Source: Spongiactinospora sp. TRM90649 (GTDB lineage: Bacteria; Actinomycetota; Actinomycetes; Streptosporangiales; Streptosporangiaceae). From it: a stretch of 64,000 nt of DNA. Shown here in pieces: positions 31,772 through 39,348 of the stretch (position 1 is its first letter; each line of letters starts with the position of its first letter). The position numbers were made by a program, and so were the translations under genes. Below the pieces are notes generated by a model that saw only the letters and a program-made list of their open reading frames with translations, ran no database searches and was not told where the DNA came from. Location of the stretch: assembly GCF_029382225.1 (NCBI RefSeq), contig NZ_JARLTC010000008.1, positions 62,001 through 126,000 of the forward strand, in the 5' to 3' direction.

Positions 31772-33518
31772 TTGAGGTGCCTGATTTCCGCCATTGGGCG
31801 TAGAGGGTGGCGAAGGGGCCGCCGTGGGTCAGGAGGGTGGCGGGTGGGCCGGATTCCACTACTCGGCCGTTGGAGATGACGGCGACCTGGTCGGCTTCGA
31901 GGACGGTGGTCAGGCGGTGGGCGATGACGACGACGGTCCGGCCTCGGCGGAGGCGGCGCAGCGCCTCCTGGGCCCGGCGTTCGGACTCCTCGTCGAGGTG
32001 TCCGGTGGCCTCGTCGAGCACGAGCACCCCCGGGGGCCTGATCCACAACCGGGCGAACGCGAGGAGCTGGCGCTCCCCCGCCGCCAGGTGGTCGCCCGCC
32101 GGGGCGTCGAGCCCGCCGTCCAGCCGTCGTACCAGGGCGTCCGCCCCCACCGCCGCGACGGCGTCCGCCGCCTCGTCCCGGTCCGCGCCGGGCCTGCCGA
32201 GCAGCAGGTTTTCCAGGATCGTGCCCCCGAACATGAAAGGCTCCTGCGGAACGTAGGCGATCGCGCGCCGCAGCCCCGCCAGGCCCACCGCGCGCAGATC
32301 GAGGCCGTCCAGGGTGACCGTCCCGTGAGCCGGATCGTAGGCGCGGGTCAGCAGCTTGGCGATGGTCGACTTGCCCGCCCCCGTCGCCCCGACCAGGGCC
32401 AGCGTGCTCCCGGCGGGAACGCACAGGTCCACCCCGCGCAGCGCCTCCGGCGGGTCACCGTCCCCTGGGTAGGTGAACCGCACGTCTCGCATGCGCAGCT
32501 CGCCCGCCGCGCGGGGCGGCGGCACGGGGTCGGCGGGCTCGGCCACGGCGGGCCGCCGCGCGAGCACCTGGCCGACGCGGGCGGCGCCCGCCGTCCCGGC
32601 CTGCACGCTGTCGAAGAGCTCGCTGAGCTGGAACACCGGGTCGAACAGCAACCGCAGGTAAAGCAGGAAGGCCGCGAGGGTGCCGATCTCCAGTGCGCCG
32701 CCGATCACCTGGTGCCCGCCGACGGCCAGCGCGACCGCCGTGGCCGCCGCCCCGCCGAACTCCACGGCGGGGAAGAACAGCGCCGCCTGCACCACCGGGC
32801 GGCGGGACGCGTCCCGCTCCCGTCCGTAGGCCGTGGCCAGCCGCCCGGCCGCCGCCTCCTCCCGGCGGAACGCCTGCAGCACGGGCACGGCGGCGACCAG
32901 CTCGCGCGCCTCGGCGGCGGCCGAGCCTGAGCTCTCCCGCACGCGCCGCCACGCCACCGCCGACCCGCGGCGGAACCACGTGACCAGGACGGCCAGCGGC
33001 GGGGCCACCAGCATGACGGCCAGCGCCAGCCGCCAGTCCAGCACGAAGAGCACGACGGTCACGCCCACCGCCGTCACCGCCCCGGTGACCAGCCCGACCA
33101 GGGCCTCGGCGGCCAGCGGCTGCATGGCGGCGACGTCGCCGGTGATCCGCGCCACCACCCCGCCCACGCGCTCGCGCTCGTGGAAGTCCAGGGAGAGCCG
33201 CTGCAGGTGGGCGAACAGCCGGGAGCGCACGGTGTGCAGCACGCTCTGCGCTGCTTTGGCCAGGACCAGGACCTCGGCCCTGGCCGCCGCCCACTGCACC
33301 GCGACGACCACGACACAGGCGACGAAGACCCAGGTCAACGCGTCCCGATCCGCGCGCACCACACCGTCGTCGATCCCGAGCTTCACCAGGTACGGCAGAC
33401 TCAGCCCGGCCGCCGTCCGCACCAGCACGGCCGCCCCACCCAGCGCGAGCGCCCGCCACCGCGCGACCAGCAACGGCCCCAGCCAACCCCGCACGCCACC
33501 ATCGGAGCTACCGTTCAT
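31767..33518 (-). CDS. ABC exporter half-transporter B (catalytic-site partner)
   Basis: 583 aa: six-helix membrane domain (~1-310) fused to an ATPase. Walker A GATGAGKST, Walker B VLVLDEATGHLD with the catalytic Glu, and the switch His in VVVIAHRLTTV are all intact, but the signature LSGGQ is degenerate (LAAGERQ). The preceding gene has the opposite set of defects, so the two form a heterodimer with one working and one degenerate ATP site. It has no peptidase domain. ATG 33518 overlaps the previous stop by 11 nt. Last gene of the putative RiPP operon; likely exports the peptide. Confidence 0.93.
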   Translation of the reverse strand: MNGSSDGGVRGWLGPLLVARWRALALGGAAVLVRTAAGLSLPYLVKLGIDDGVVRADRDALTWVFVACVVVVAVQWAAARAEVLVLAKAAQSVLHTVRSRLFAHLQRLSLDFHERERVGGVVARITGDVAAMQPLAAEALVGLVTGAVTAVGVTVVLFVLDWRLALAVMLVAPPLAVLVTWFRRGSAVAWRRVRESSGSAAAEARELVAAVPVLQAFRREEAAAGRLATAYGRERDASRRPVVQAALFFPAVEFGGAAATAVALAVGGHQVIGGALEIGTLAAFLLYLRLLFDPVFQLSELFDSVQAGTAGAARVGQVLARRPAVAEPADPVPPPRAAGELRMRDVRFTYPGDGDPPEALRGVDLCVPAGSTLALVGATGAGKSTIAKLLTRAYDPAHGTVTLDGLDLRAVGLAGLRRAIAYVPQEPFMFGGTILENLLLGRPGADRDEAADAVAAVGADALVRRLDGGLDAPAGDHLAAGERQLLAFARLWIRPPGVLVLDEATGHLDEESERRAQEALRRLRRGRTVVVIAHRLTTVLEADQVAVISNGRVVESGPPATLLTHGGPFATLYAQWRKSGTST

Positions 33519-35217
33519 CGGCCCCCCTCATTCCGGCCATGGCTCTGCTCGGGGTGGCTGTTCGGCCGTTCGCAAGGTGGATGGTGCGGGTTGTCAGGTG
33601 GTGTAGGGCGCCGGGTCCGGTGGTGAGGATGGTCATGCCTGGGAGTGCTGTGGTCAGGCGGGTCACCACGGATGCTGCGGTGGCCGCGTCCACCTGGGAG
33701 AGGGCGTCGTCGAGGAGGAGGAGTCTTGGGTGGGTGAGCAGGGCGCGGGCTATCGCCAGGCGTTGGCGTTGGCCGCCGGACAGGGTGTCGCCGTGCTCGC
33801 CGATTCTGGTGTCGAGGCCCCCTGGGAGGGCGTCGAGCAGGTCCAGGGCTCCTGCCGTTTCGAGGGCGGTGAGGATGTCGCCGTCCGGCGCGTCGGGGCG
33901 GCCAAGGGCGACGTTCTCCCGGAGGGTGCCGGAGAGCAGGATCGGGTGCTGGGGGACGATGGCGACCTGCTCGCGCAGGGAGGCGAGGGTGAGGTCGGCG
34001 ATGTCGTGGCCGTCCAGGGTGACGCGGCCCGTCGTGGGGGCCGTCAGGCGTGGGATCAGCGCGAGGAGGGTGGACTTGCCCGCGCCGTTCGGGCCGGTGA
34101 TCAGGACGCGTTCGCCCGGCTCCACGGCGAGGTGGACGTCCGCGAGCACCGGGCGGGACGCGCCCTCGGGGTGCACGCCGATGCCCTCGAAGACGACGCG
34201 GGCGCCGCGCGGCCCCTCCGGTGGGCGCGGCGCGGTCAGGGGGCCGTCGGTGATGGCGGGAGTGCGGTCGAGGATCTCGAAGACGCGCTCCGCGGCGGCG
34301 GTCGCCCGCCTGATGACGCCGGTCATGGCGCTGAGCAGGTACATGGGGCCGGTGAGGAGGAGCAGGTAGGCGTTGAAGGAGATCAGCGTGCCGAGGGTGA
34401 GGGCGCCGTCGATGACCAGGTGCCCGCCGTACCAGAGGATGGTGGCCTGGCCGAGCGCGGGCAGCGCGCCGAGCGGGGTGCCGAAGCGGGCGCGCAGCCG
34501 GGCGGCGCGCAGGCCCTCCGTCATCAGGCCCGCGCTGACGCGTTCGAAGCGCTCCTGGCGGAGGTCCTCGACGCCGAGGGCCTTGACCGTCGCGATGCCG
34601 GCCGCCGTCTCCTCCGTCTCGGCCGCGAGGTCGCCCTCCTTGGCGTACAGGGCGCGGAACACGGCCCGCTGCCGCGCGTCGTAGCGCACCGCGACGACGG
34701 CGAACAGCACGGTGGTGGGCAGCACCGCCAGGGTGAGCGCGGGCGACAGGAAGGCCATCTGCGCGAGCGCGGCCACCGCCGTCAGGGCGTTGATCACGCC
34801 GTACAGGAAGCCGAAGGCGAGGAACCCCTTGATCGCGCCCATGTCGGTGCCCAGGCGTGACATCACCTGCCCCGTCGGCAGGGCGTCGGACCGGCCGGAC
34901 TCCAGCGCGAGCAGCCGCCGGGCCAGGCGGGAGCGCAGGTCGTACTCCACGTCGAGGGCGATCACCCCGCCCGCGGCCCGCCGCAGCGAGCCGCAGGCCC
35001 AGCGCAGCGCGGCCAGCCCGAGCAGCGCCAGGACGCCCGTGACGACCAGGTCCGTACGGCCCGGCAGCACCGCGTCGTCGATGACCGCGCGGGTGACCAG
35101 CGGCAGCGCCGTGGACAGCCCGATCACGGCGAACCCGAGCCCGAAGGTGACGGCGGTGCGCCCCCGGTGGGCCCCGAGCAGCCCGATCACCCGCAGCAGC
35201 GGCGACCTACCGGACAT
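33508..35217 (-). CDS. ABC exporter half-transporter A (degenerate catalytic site)
   Basis: 569 aa: membrane domain (~1-310) plus ATPase. Walker A GPNGAGKST and a perfect signature LSGGQRQRLAIARA are present, but the Walker B Glu is Asp (LLLLDDALSQVDA) and the switch His is missing (ILTTGPGALHHL). This is the mirror of the next gene, as in TM287/288-type heterodimeric exporters. No C39 peptidase domain, so the leader peptide must be cut by another protease. It overlaps the Asn-synthetase gene by 11 nt and the second ABC gene by 11 nt, indicating one operon. Confidence 0.93.
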   Translation of the reverse strand: MSGRSPLLRVIGLLGAHRGRTAVTFGLGFAVIGLSTALPLVTRAVIDDAVLPGRTDLVVTGVLALLGLAALRWACGSLRRAAGGVIALDVEYDLRSRLARRLLALESGRSDALPTGQVMSRLGTDMGAIKGFLAFGFLYGVINALTAVAALAQMAFLSPALTLAVLPTTVLFAVVAVRYDARQRAVFRALYAKEGDLAAETEETAAGIATVKALGVEDLRQERFERVSAGLMTEGLRAARLRARFGTPLGALPALGQATILWYGGHLVIDGALTLGTLISFNAYLLLLTGPMYLLSAMTGVIRRATAAAERVFEILDRTPAITDGPLTAPRPPEGPRGARVVFEGIGVHPEGASRPVLADVHLAVEPGERVLITGPNGAGKSTLLALIPRLTAPTTGRVTLDGHDIADLTLASLREQVAIVPQHPILLSGTLRENVALGRPDAPDGDILTALETAGALDLLDALPGGLDTRIGEHGDTLSGGQRQRLAIARALLTHPRLLLLDDALSQVDAATAASVVTRLTTALPGMTILTTGPGALHHLTTRTIHLANGRTATPSRAMAGMRGADER

Positions 35218-36958
35218 CGGCGGACGCGAGCGGACGCCCGGCCTTGCGCGCGATGAACCCGGTCACCGAGAGGTCGCCGGGGAACTCGCCCCGGCCGACG
35301 ACGAAGATCTCGTGGAAGAGGTCGAACAGCAGCAGGTCCAGGTTGTCGTCGAAGCAGAAGCCGAACTCGTGCCGCTCGCGGTACTCCGGGGGCAGCGACC
35401 GGTCGCACAGCCGCTTCAGCTCGCCGCGCAGGCTCCACCCCGAGGAAGGCGCGCCGATCTTGCGGCGCAGCACGCTGTCGGCCAGCGGCCCCTCGCCGCC
35501 GCACAGCCGCAGCGCCGCGCGCCGCAGCAGCAGCTTCTGCAGGCCGAACCGGTGGCTCACCTTGTACTCGGTCGGCAGCGCGGTGACGTATTCCACCAGC
35601 GGCTTGTCCAGGAACGGCACGCGCATCTCCAGCCCGGCCGCCATGGACGACTTGTCCAGGGTCTCCAGGTGCATCCGGACGAGCTGGTCGCGCATGTTGT
35701 CGGCGAAGGTCCGTTCCAGGTACTCCTCGAAGCTCAGCTCGCCGGACAGCCCCTGCAGGATCTCGCGGGCGCGCGGGCTCGGCAGCGCGCGCAGCCGTCG
35801 CAGCGTGTCGAGCCGGGGCTGGACGTACCGCACGCGGCTCTGCCTTTCGAGGTAGTCGCCGTAGCCGCCGAACAGCTCGTCGGCGCCCTCGCCGTTCAGG
35901 CACACCTTCACGTCGCGGGCGATCCGCCCGGACAGGTGGTAGAGCGGGATCCCGCCGACCCCGACCAGCGTCTCGCACGACCACAAGTAGGCGGGGATGG
36001 TGTCCAGGTACCGCTGGAAGCCGATCACCTCGACGTGGTGGGGCAGGTCCAGCCACCCGGCGACGCGCCGGGCCTGGACGATGTCGGGGTGGCCGGGCGA
36101 GTCCCCCACGCTGTAGACGCGGAACGGCTCGCCGGTCACCCGGCGCATGAGCGTGGCCAGCACCGCCGAGTCCAGGCCGCCGGACAGGGTGAGCCCGACC
36201 TCGACGTCCGCCGCCAGGTGGGTGGCCACCGCGTCCTGGAGCAGGTCCACGACGTTGTCCAGGGCCTCGTCGAACGTGGCGGCGCCCGCCGCGGGGTCGG
36301 GGGTCGTCGCCCGGTACGGCGTCACGCGCGGCTCGGGATCCTCGGCCGACGCGGTGAGCAGGCATCCCGGCGGCAGGCTCCTGATGTGCCGGAAGTAGGT
36401 CTGGTCGCCGCTGATGTGCCCGAGGACCAGGTGGTCGGCGAACGCCTGCGCGTCCAGTCCGGCGTCCACGCCGGGGTGCCGCAGCAGCGCCTTGACCTCG
36501 GAGGCGAACAGCAGCGCGCCGGGCGCGCTCGCGTAGTAGAGCGGCTTGATGCCGAGCGGGTCGCGGGCCAGCAGGACGCGGTCGCCGTCCGCGACGGCGA
36601 CGGCGAACATGCCGCGCAGGTGCTCGGCGAACCGCTCGCCGTACTCCTCGTAGAGGTGCAGGATCACCTCGCTGTCGGAGGCGGAGGTGAAGACGTGGCC
36701 GCGCCCGCCGAGCCTGGCCCGCAGCGCGCGGTAGTTGTAGATCTCCCCGTTGACGATCAGCCGGACGCCGCCCGCCGCCAGGCGCATCGGCTGCCGTCCC
36801 CCGGTCAGATCGACCACGCTCAGCCGCCGGAAGCCGAGGCCGACCGGCCCGGCCAGGTCGAACCGCTGGTCGTCGGGGCCGCGGTGGGCCAGCGTCCGGG
36901 TCATCTCCGCCACCAGCTCGCCGTCGGCCACCCCGACGACTCCGGCGATTCCGCACAT
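35207..36958 (-). CDS. Asparagine-synthetase-like amidotransferase of RiPP cluster
   Basis: 583-aa class II glutamine amidotransferase/ATP-pyrophosphatase. ATG 36958 gives MCGIAGVVG with Cys2 as the glutaminase nucleophile after Met removal; RRLSVVDL, NGEIYNY and SDSEVILHLYEE complete that domain (~1-205). The synthetase domain has the ATP loop LSGGLDSAVLA (~270) and GEGADELFGGY, and EMRVPFLDKPLVEY. The ribosome site AAGGAG is inside the end of the partner gene, 1 nt before its stop region. In lasso-peptide clusters a similar protein makes an amide ring; here the ammonia-using site is intact, so amidation of an Asp/Glu or C-terminus is equally possible. Confidence 0.88.
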   Translation of the reverse strand: MCGIAGVVGVADGELVAEMTRTLAHRGPDDQRFDLAGPVGLGFRRLSVVDLTGGRQPMRLAAGGVRLIVNGEIYNYRALRARLGGRGHVFTSASDSEVILHLYEEYGERFAEHLRGMFAVAVADGDRVLLARDPLGIKPLYYASAPGALLFASEVKALLRHPGVDAGLDAQAFADHLVLGHISGDQTYFRHIRSLPPGCLLTASAEDPEPRVTPYRATTPDPAAGAATFDEALDNVVDLLQDAVATHLAADVEVGLTLSGGLDSAVLATLMRRVTGEPFRVYSVGDSPGHPDIVQARRVAGWLDLPHHVEVIGFQRYLDTIPAYLWSCETLVGVGGIPLYHLSGRIARDVKVCLNGEGADELFGGYGDYLERQSRVRYVQPRLDTLRRLRALPSPRAREILQGLSGELSFEEYLERTFADNMRDQLVRMHLETLDKSSMAAGLEMRVPFLDKPLVEYVTALPTEYKVSHRFGLQKLLLRRAALRLCGGEGPLADSVLRRKIGAPSSGWSLRGELKRLCDRSLPPEYRERHEFGFCFDDNLDLLLFDLFHEIFVVGRGEFPGDLSVTGFIARKAGRPLASADVR

Positions 36959-36959
36959 G

Positions 36960-37850
36960 TCACTGCTCCTTCGGGTCACCCTCGGGCGCGCGGAAGCCGA
37001 CCGCGCCCAGTTCGCGGAGGCTGAGCAGGGTCGCCAGGGCCGCCGACCGCGCGTCGGGGGCCAGTGCCGGGGCGCCGACCGCGCGGGCGACGTCGGCGAG
37101 CACCTCCTCCGTGGTCCGCACCCCGTCTCCCGCCTCGATCAGGGCGGCGGTGGCGGCGTTGACCCGCAGGCGGCGCACCAGCACCGCGGCGGGCCGCTTG
37201 ACGAACAGCAGGTACTGCGGGCGGGCCAGCCGTTCCACGCGCTCGGGCACCCGCCCGTCCTCCAGTTCGGGGACGATCGCGGCCAGGTCGTGGGAGAAGG
37301 TGGCCAGGCGGACGTTGGTGGAGGTGACCGGCACCAGGCCGGGCAGGTCGCCGGCGCTCAGCGGCCCGGCCGCCTCGTTGAGCAGCGCGACGGTGGCCGC
37401 GCCCTCCCAGGCCGCCGGGCTGGTGCTCAGGTCGAGCACGATCCGCTCGTACTCGACGACGTCCTCGGCCCAGCCCGGCGTCAGCGTCCCCTCGCGCAGC
37501 AGCCGGACGGCGAAGGCGCACAGCCGCTCGGCCTCCACGATCATCGCCCCGTTGGCCTCGGGGACCGGCGGGAACTCGCCGCAGAACCGCTCCACGTGGT
37601 CGTGCAGGTCGTGGTGCAGCAGCAGCGAGGTGAGCGGCAGCGCGCCCAGGGCGAGCTCCAGGCGGCTGTCGGCCAGCAGCCGCGCCTGCAGCGCGAGCCG
37701 GTCCCGGTCGATGCCGCGCAGGCTGCTCAGCTCGGCGTCGCTGAGGTCGTAGGCCGCGAGGGCGGCCGGTTCCCCGAGCATGAAGCCGCGCTGGAACGTC
37801 TGGTCCGTCAGCATCCTGCTGAAGGCCCGCTGCATGTCGAGGAGGGTCAC
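36960..37850 (-). CDS. MNIO partner protein (DUF692-associated)
   Basis: 296 aa. The start is GTG 37850, overlapping the DUF692 stop (GTGA). N-terminal ~45 residues (AFSRMLTDQTFQRGFMLGEP then AALAAYDLSDAELSSL) resemble a small helical domain seen in RiPP-associated proteins. The C-terminal ~100 residues contain RRLRVNAATAALIEAGDGVRTTEEVLADV, spanning 37085-37180, which looks like a PqqD/winged-helix precursor-recognition fold; the same pattern ends the GT gene at 39349. DUF692 (MNIO) enzymes usually need such a partner to bind the leader peptide. Exact family not recognised, but the role follows from position and fold pattern. Confidence 0.72.
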   Translation of the reverse strand: MTLLDMQRAFSRMLTDQTFQRGFMLGEPAALAAYDLSDAELSSLRGIDRDRLALQARLLADSRLELALGALPLTSLLLHHDLHDHVERFCGEFPPVPEANGAMIVEAERLCAFAVRLLREGTLTPGWAEDVVEYERIVLDLSTSPAAWEGAATVALLNEAAGPLSAGDLPGLVPVTSTNVRLATFSHDLAAIVPELEDGRVPERVERLARPQYLLFVKRPAAVLVRRLRVNAATAALIEAGDGVRTTEEVLADVARAVGAPALAPDARSAALATLLSLRELGAVGFRAPEGDPKEQ

Positions 37851-38689
37851 GCCGCGTTCTCCCCGGCGGCGGCGCCCGCCATCATCTCGCGCGAGCGGCT
37901 CAGGTGGGCGAGGATCTCGCCGAACTCCGGCCAGCCCTGGTCCCACTCCAGCAGCACCGCCTTGACCGGCGCGCGCCGCAGCACGTGGTCGAGCAGCCCC
38001 CAGACCTCCTCGCTGACGGGCTCGCTGTGCGTGTCGACCAGCATGCCGCCGATCTCCTTGCCGCCCGCGATGTGGATCTGCACGGTCCGCTCCAGCGGGA
38101 TCGAGTCCAGGAACTCGTACGGGTCGAAGCCGAGGTTGACGGAGTTGACCCAGACGTTGTTCACGTCCAGCAGCAGGCCGGTGCCGGTCTCCTCAAGGAC
38201 GCGGGTGATGAACTCGGCCTCGGTCATCTCCGCGCCGGGCAGTTCGGCGTAGTAGGTGATGTTCTCCAGCAGGAACGGCGCGTCCACCCGCTCGGTCACC
38301 GTCTTGACGTTGCGGCAGACCACGCGCAGGGTCTCCTCGGTGAACCAGAGCGGCGTGAGCTGGTCCACGTTGGTCTCCGGGACCTTGGTGAAGCTCAGGT
38401 GGTCGCTGAACCACGGCGCGCCGGTCCGCTCGACCAGACTCGCGAGCCGGGACAGGTAGTCCGCGCCGGGGATGACGTCGGTGCCGATGGAGAGGCCGAC
38501 GCCATGCGGGATCAGGGTGAACCGGTCGCGGAGCGCGAGCAGCCGGTCCAGCTTGTCGGGGGCGGCGTACAGGTACTGGTCGGAGATGATCTCAAGAAAG
38601 TCGATCTCGTCCGCCGCGGCCATCGTCTGCTCGTGCAGCGGGGTGCGATACCCAAGGCCGGCGCCGAGCCTCGGCAGGTCCTCGAACAT
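37847..38689 (-). CDS. DUF692 / MNIO iron-dependent peptide-modifying enzyme
   Basis: 280 aa, TIM-barrel-like. Likely metal and active-site residues: Glu33, His62 (IPHGVGLS), His97 (SDHLS), Glu142 (LLENI), Asp175 and Asn178 (DVNN), His206 (IHIAGG), Asp219 and His221 (VDTH) and Glu248 (LLEWD), matching the two- or three-iron centre of MbnB, TglH and BufB. These enzymes oxidise cysteines in RiPP precursors to oxazolone/thioamide, thiooxazole or excise carbon. The Cys-rich precursors just upstream are its obvious substrates. ATG 38689 is preceded by AGGAGGAAGGC. Coupled to the partner gene by 4-nt overlap. Confidence 0.92.
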   Translation of the reverse strand: MFEDLPRLGAGLGYRTPLHEQTMAAADEIDFLEIISDQYLYAAPDKLDRLLALRDRFTLIPHGVGLSIGTDVIPGADYLSRLASLVERTGAPWFSDHLSFTKVPETNVDQLTPLWFTEETLRVVCRNVKTVTERVDAPFLLENITYYAELPGAEMTEAEFITRVLEETGTGLLLDVNNVWVNSVNLGFDPYEFLDSIPLERTVQIHIAGGKEIGGMLVDTHSEPVSEEVWGLLDHVLRRAPVKAVLLEWDQGWPEFGEILAHLSRSREMMAGAAAGENAA

Positions 38690-38776
38690 GCCTTCCTCCT
38701 GTTAGCGGTGGTACCGAAGGTCGCCCGGCACGTCTCACGCGCCGGGCGGTGGCGGCGCCGTGATCGCCCGCCCAAC

Positions 38777-38804
38777 GGGCACGACGGCCCCGGCCGCCGT
38801 GCCC
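38777..38804 (-). terminator. Hairpin between precursors and MNIO gene (attenuator candidate)
   Basis: GGGCACGACGGC and GCCGCCGTGCCC pair with one mismatch over 12 bp, loop CCCG. It lies between the second precursor and the DUF692 gene, where partial termination would give more precursor than enzyme. Confidence 0.6.
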
Positions 38805-38847
38805 TGCCCTGCTCAGGTGGGCGCGCGGAGCGCCCTACCCGTCCTGC

Positions 38848-39015
38848 TTAGTGGGCGCAGCCGGAGCAACCGCTGTGCGCGCACCCCGAGCAGCTTCCGC
38901 AGCCGCTGCAGGCCACGTCGGGCTGGGCCATCACGATCTTCGAGTTGAGCTGCTCCAGCTCGAACTCCAGGTCCGCCCCGGTGAGCGACAGGCTCTCCAT
39001 CGTCATCGTGGTCAT
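38848..39015 (-). CDS. RiPP precursor peptide 1 (six Cys)
   Basis: 55 aa. Leader residues 1-35 (MTTMTMESLSLTGADL, then EFELEQL at 17-23, NSKIVMAQPDVA), core residues 36-55 with Cys at 36, 39, 42, 45, 50 and 53 separated by Ser/Gly/Ala/His, ending GCAH. ATG 39015 follows GGAAGGA at about 7 nt. Compared with precursor 2 the motif EFELEQL and the 12-residue spacing to the first Cys are identical, and P-x-V-x-C-x-G-C is shared. No signal peptide, so it is modified in the cytoplasm. Cys are the expected targets of the MNIO enzyme. Too short for ordinary gene callers. Confidence 0.85.
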   Translation of the reverse strand: MTTMTMESLSLTGADLEFELEQLNSKIVMAQPDVACSGCGSCSGCAHSGCSGCAH

Positions 39016-39081
39016 CGCTGTTCCTTCCTGTTCATCGGATGCGGTCCCGGGACGCCGGAAGGTTCCCGGCCCCCGGGGGTT

Positions 39082-39109
39082 CCGGCGGGAGGATGGGGCC
39101 TCCCGCCGG
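39082..39109 (-). terminator. Perfect 11-bp hairpin between the two precursor genes
   Basis: CCGGCGGGAGG and CCTCCCGCCGG around ATGGGG. It may protect or attenuate the upstream precursor mRNA. No T-run. Confidence 0.6.
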
Positions 39110-39122
39110 GGTCTTTGGGGGG

Positions 39123-39254
39123 CTACGCCTTGCAGCCGGTGCAGCCGGCGCAGGAGACCTCCGGCTCGGACGCGCCCAGCCGGGTGGCGAGCTGCTCCAG
39201 TTCGAACTCGATGCCCGCCGCCACCGGGACGGGGGCGTCCGTGATGGTCCTCAT
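39123..39254 (-). CDS. RiPP precursor peptide 2 (three Cys)
   Basis: 43 aa: leader MRTITDAPVPVAAGI, then EFELEQL (16-22), ATRLGASEPEVS, and the short core C-A-G-C-T-G-C-K-A with Cys at 35, 38 and 41. ATG 39254 follows AAGGAGAGG about 6 nt upstream. Its spacing from EFELEQL to the first Cys (12 residues) equals precursor 1, showing that one enzyme set acts on both. The core is much shorter, so it may be a simpler product or a second component. Confidence 0.82.
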   Translation of the reverse strand: MRTITDAPVPVAAGIEFELEQLATRLGASEPEVSCAGCTGCKA

Positions 39255-39348
39255 GGCGTTCCTCTCCTTCTCCTCCAGGCACGCCGGTACGGCGGGGCGC
39301 CGCCCCGTGCGGCCGGAGGTCCGTGGGAGACGGCCGGGTCGGGCCGCC

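Noticed and set aside
35207..38689. Lasso-peptide cluster
   Set aside because: The Asn-synthetase-like gene suggested this, but no B1/B2 leader-peptidase genes are present and the precursors are Cys-rich without a lasso-type core; the MNIO gene explains it better.
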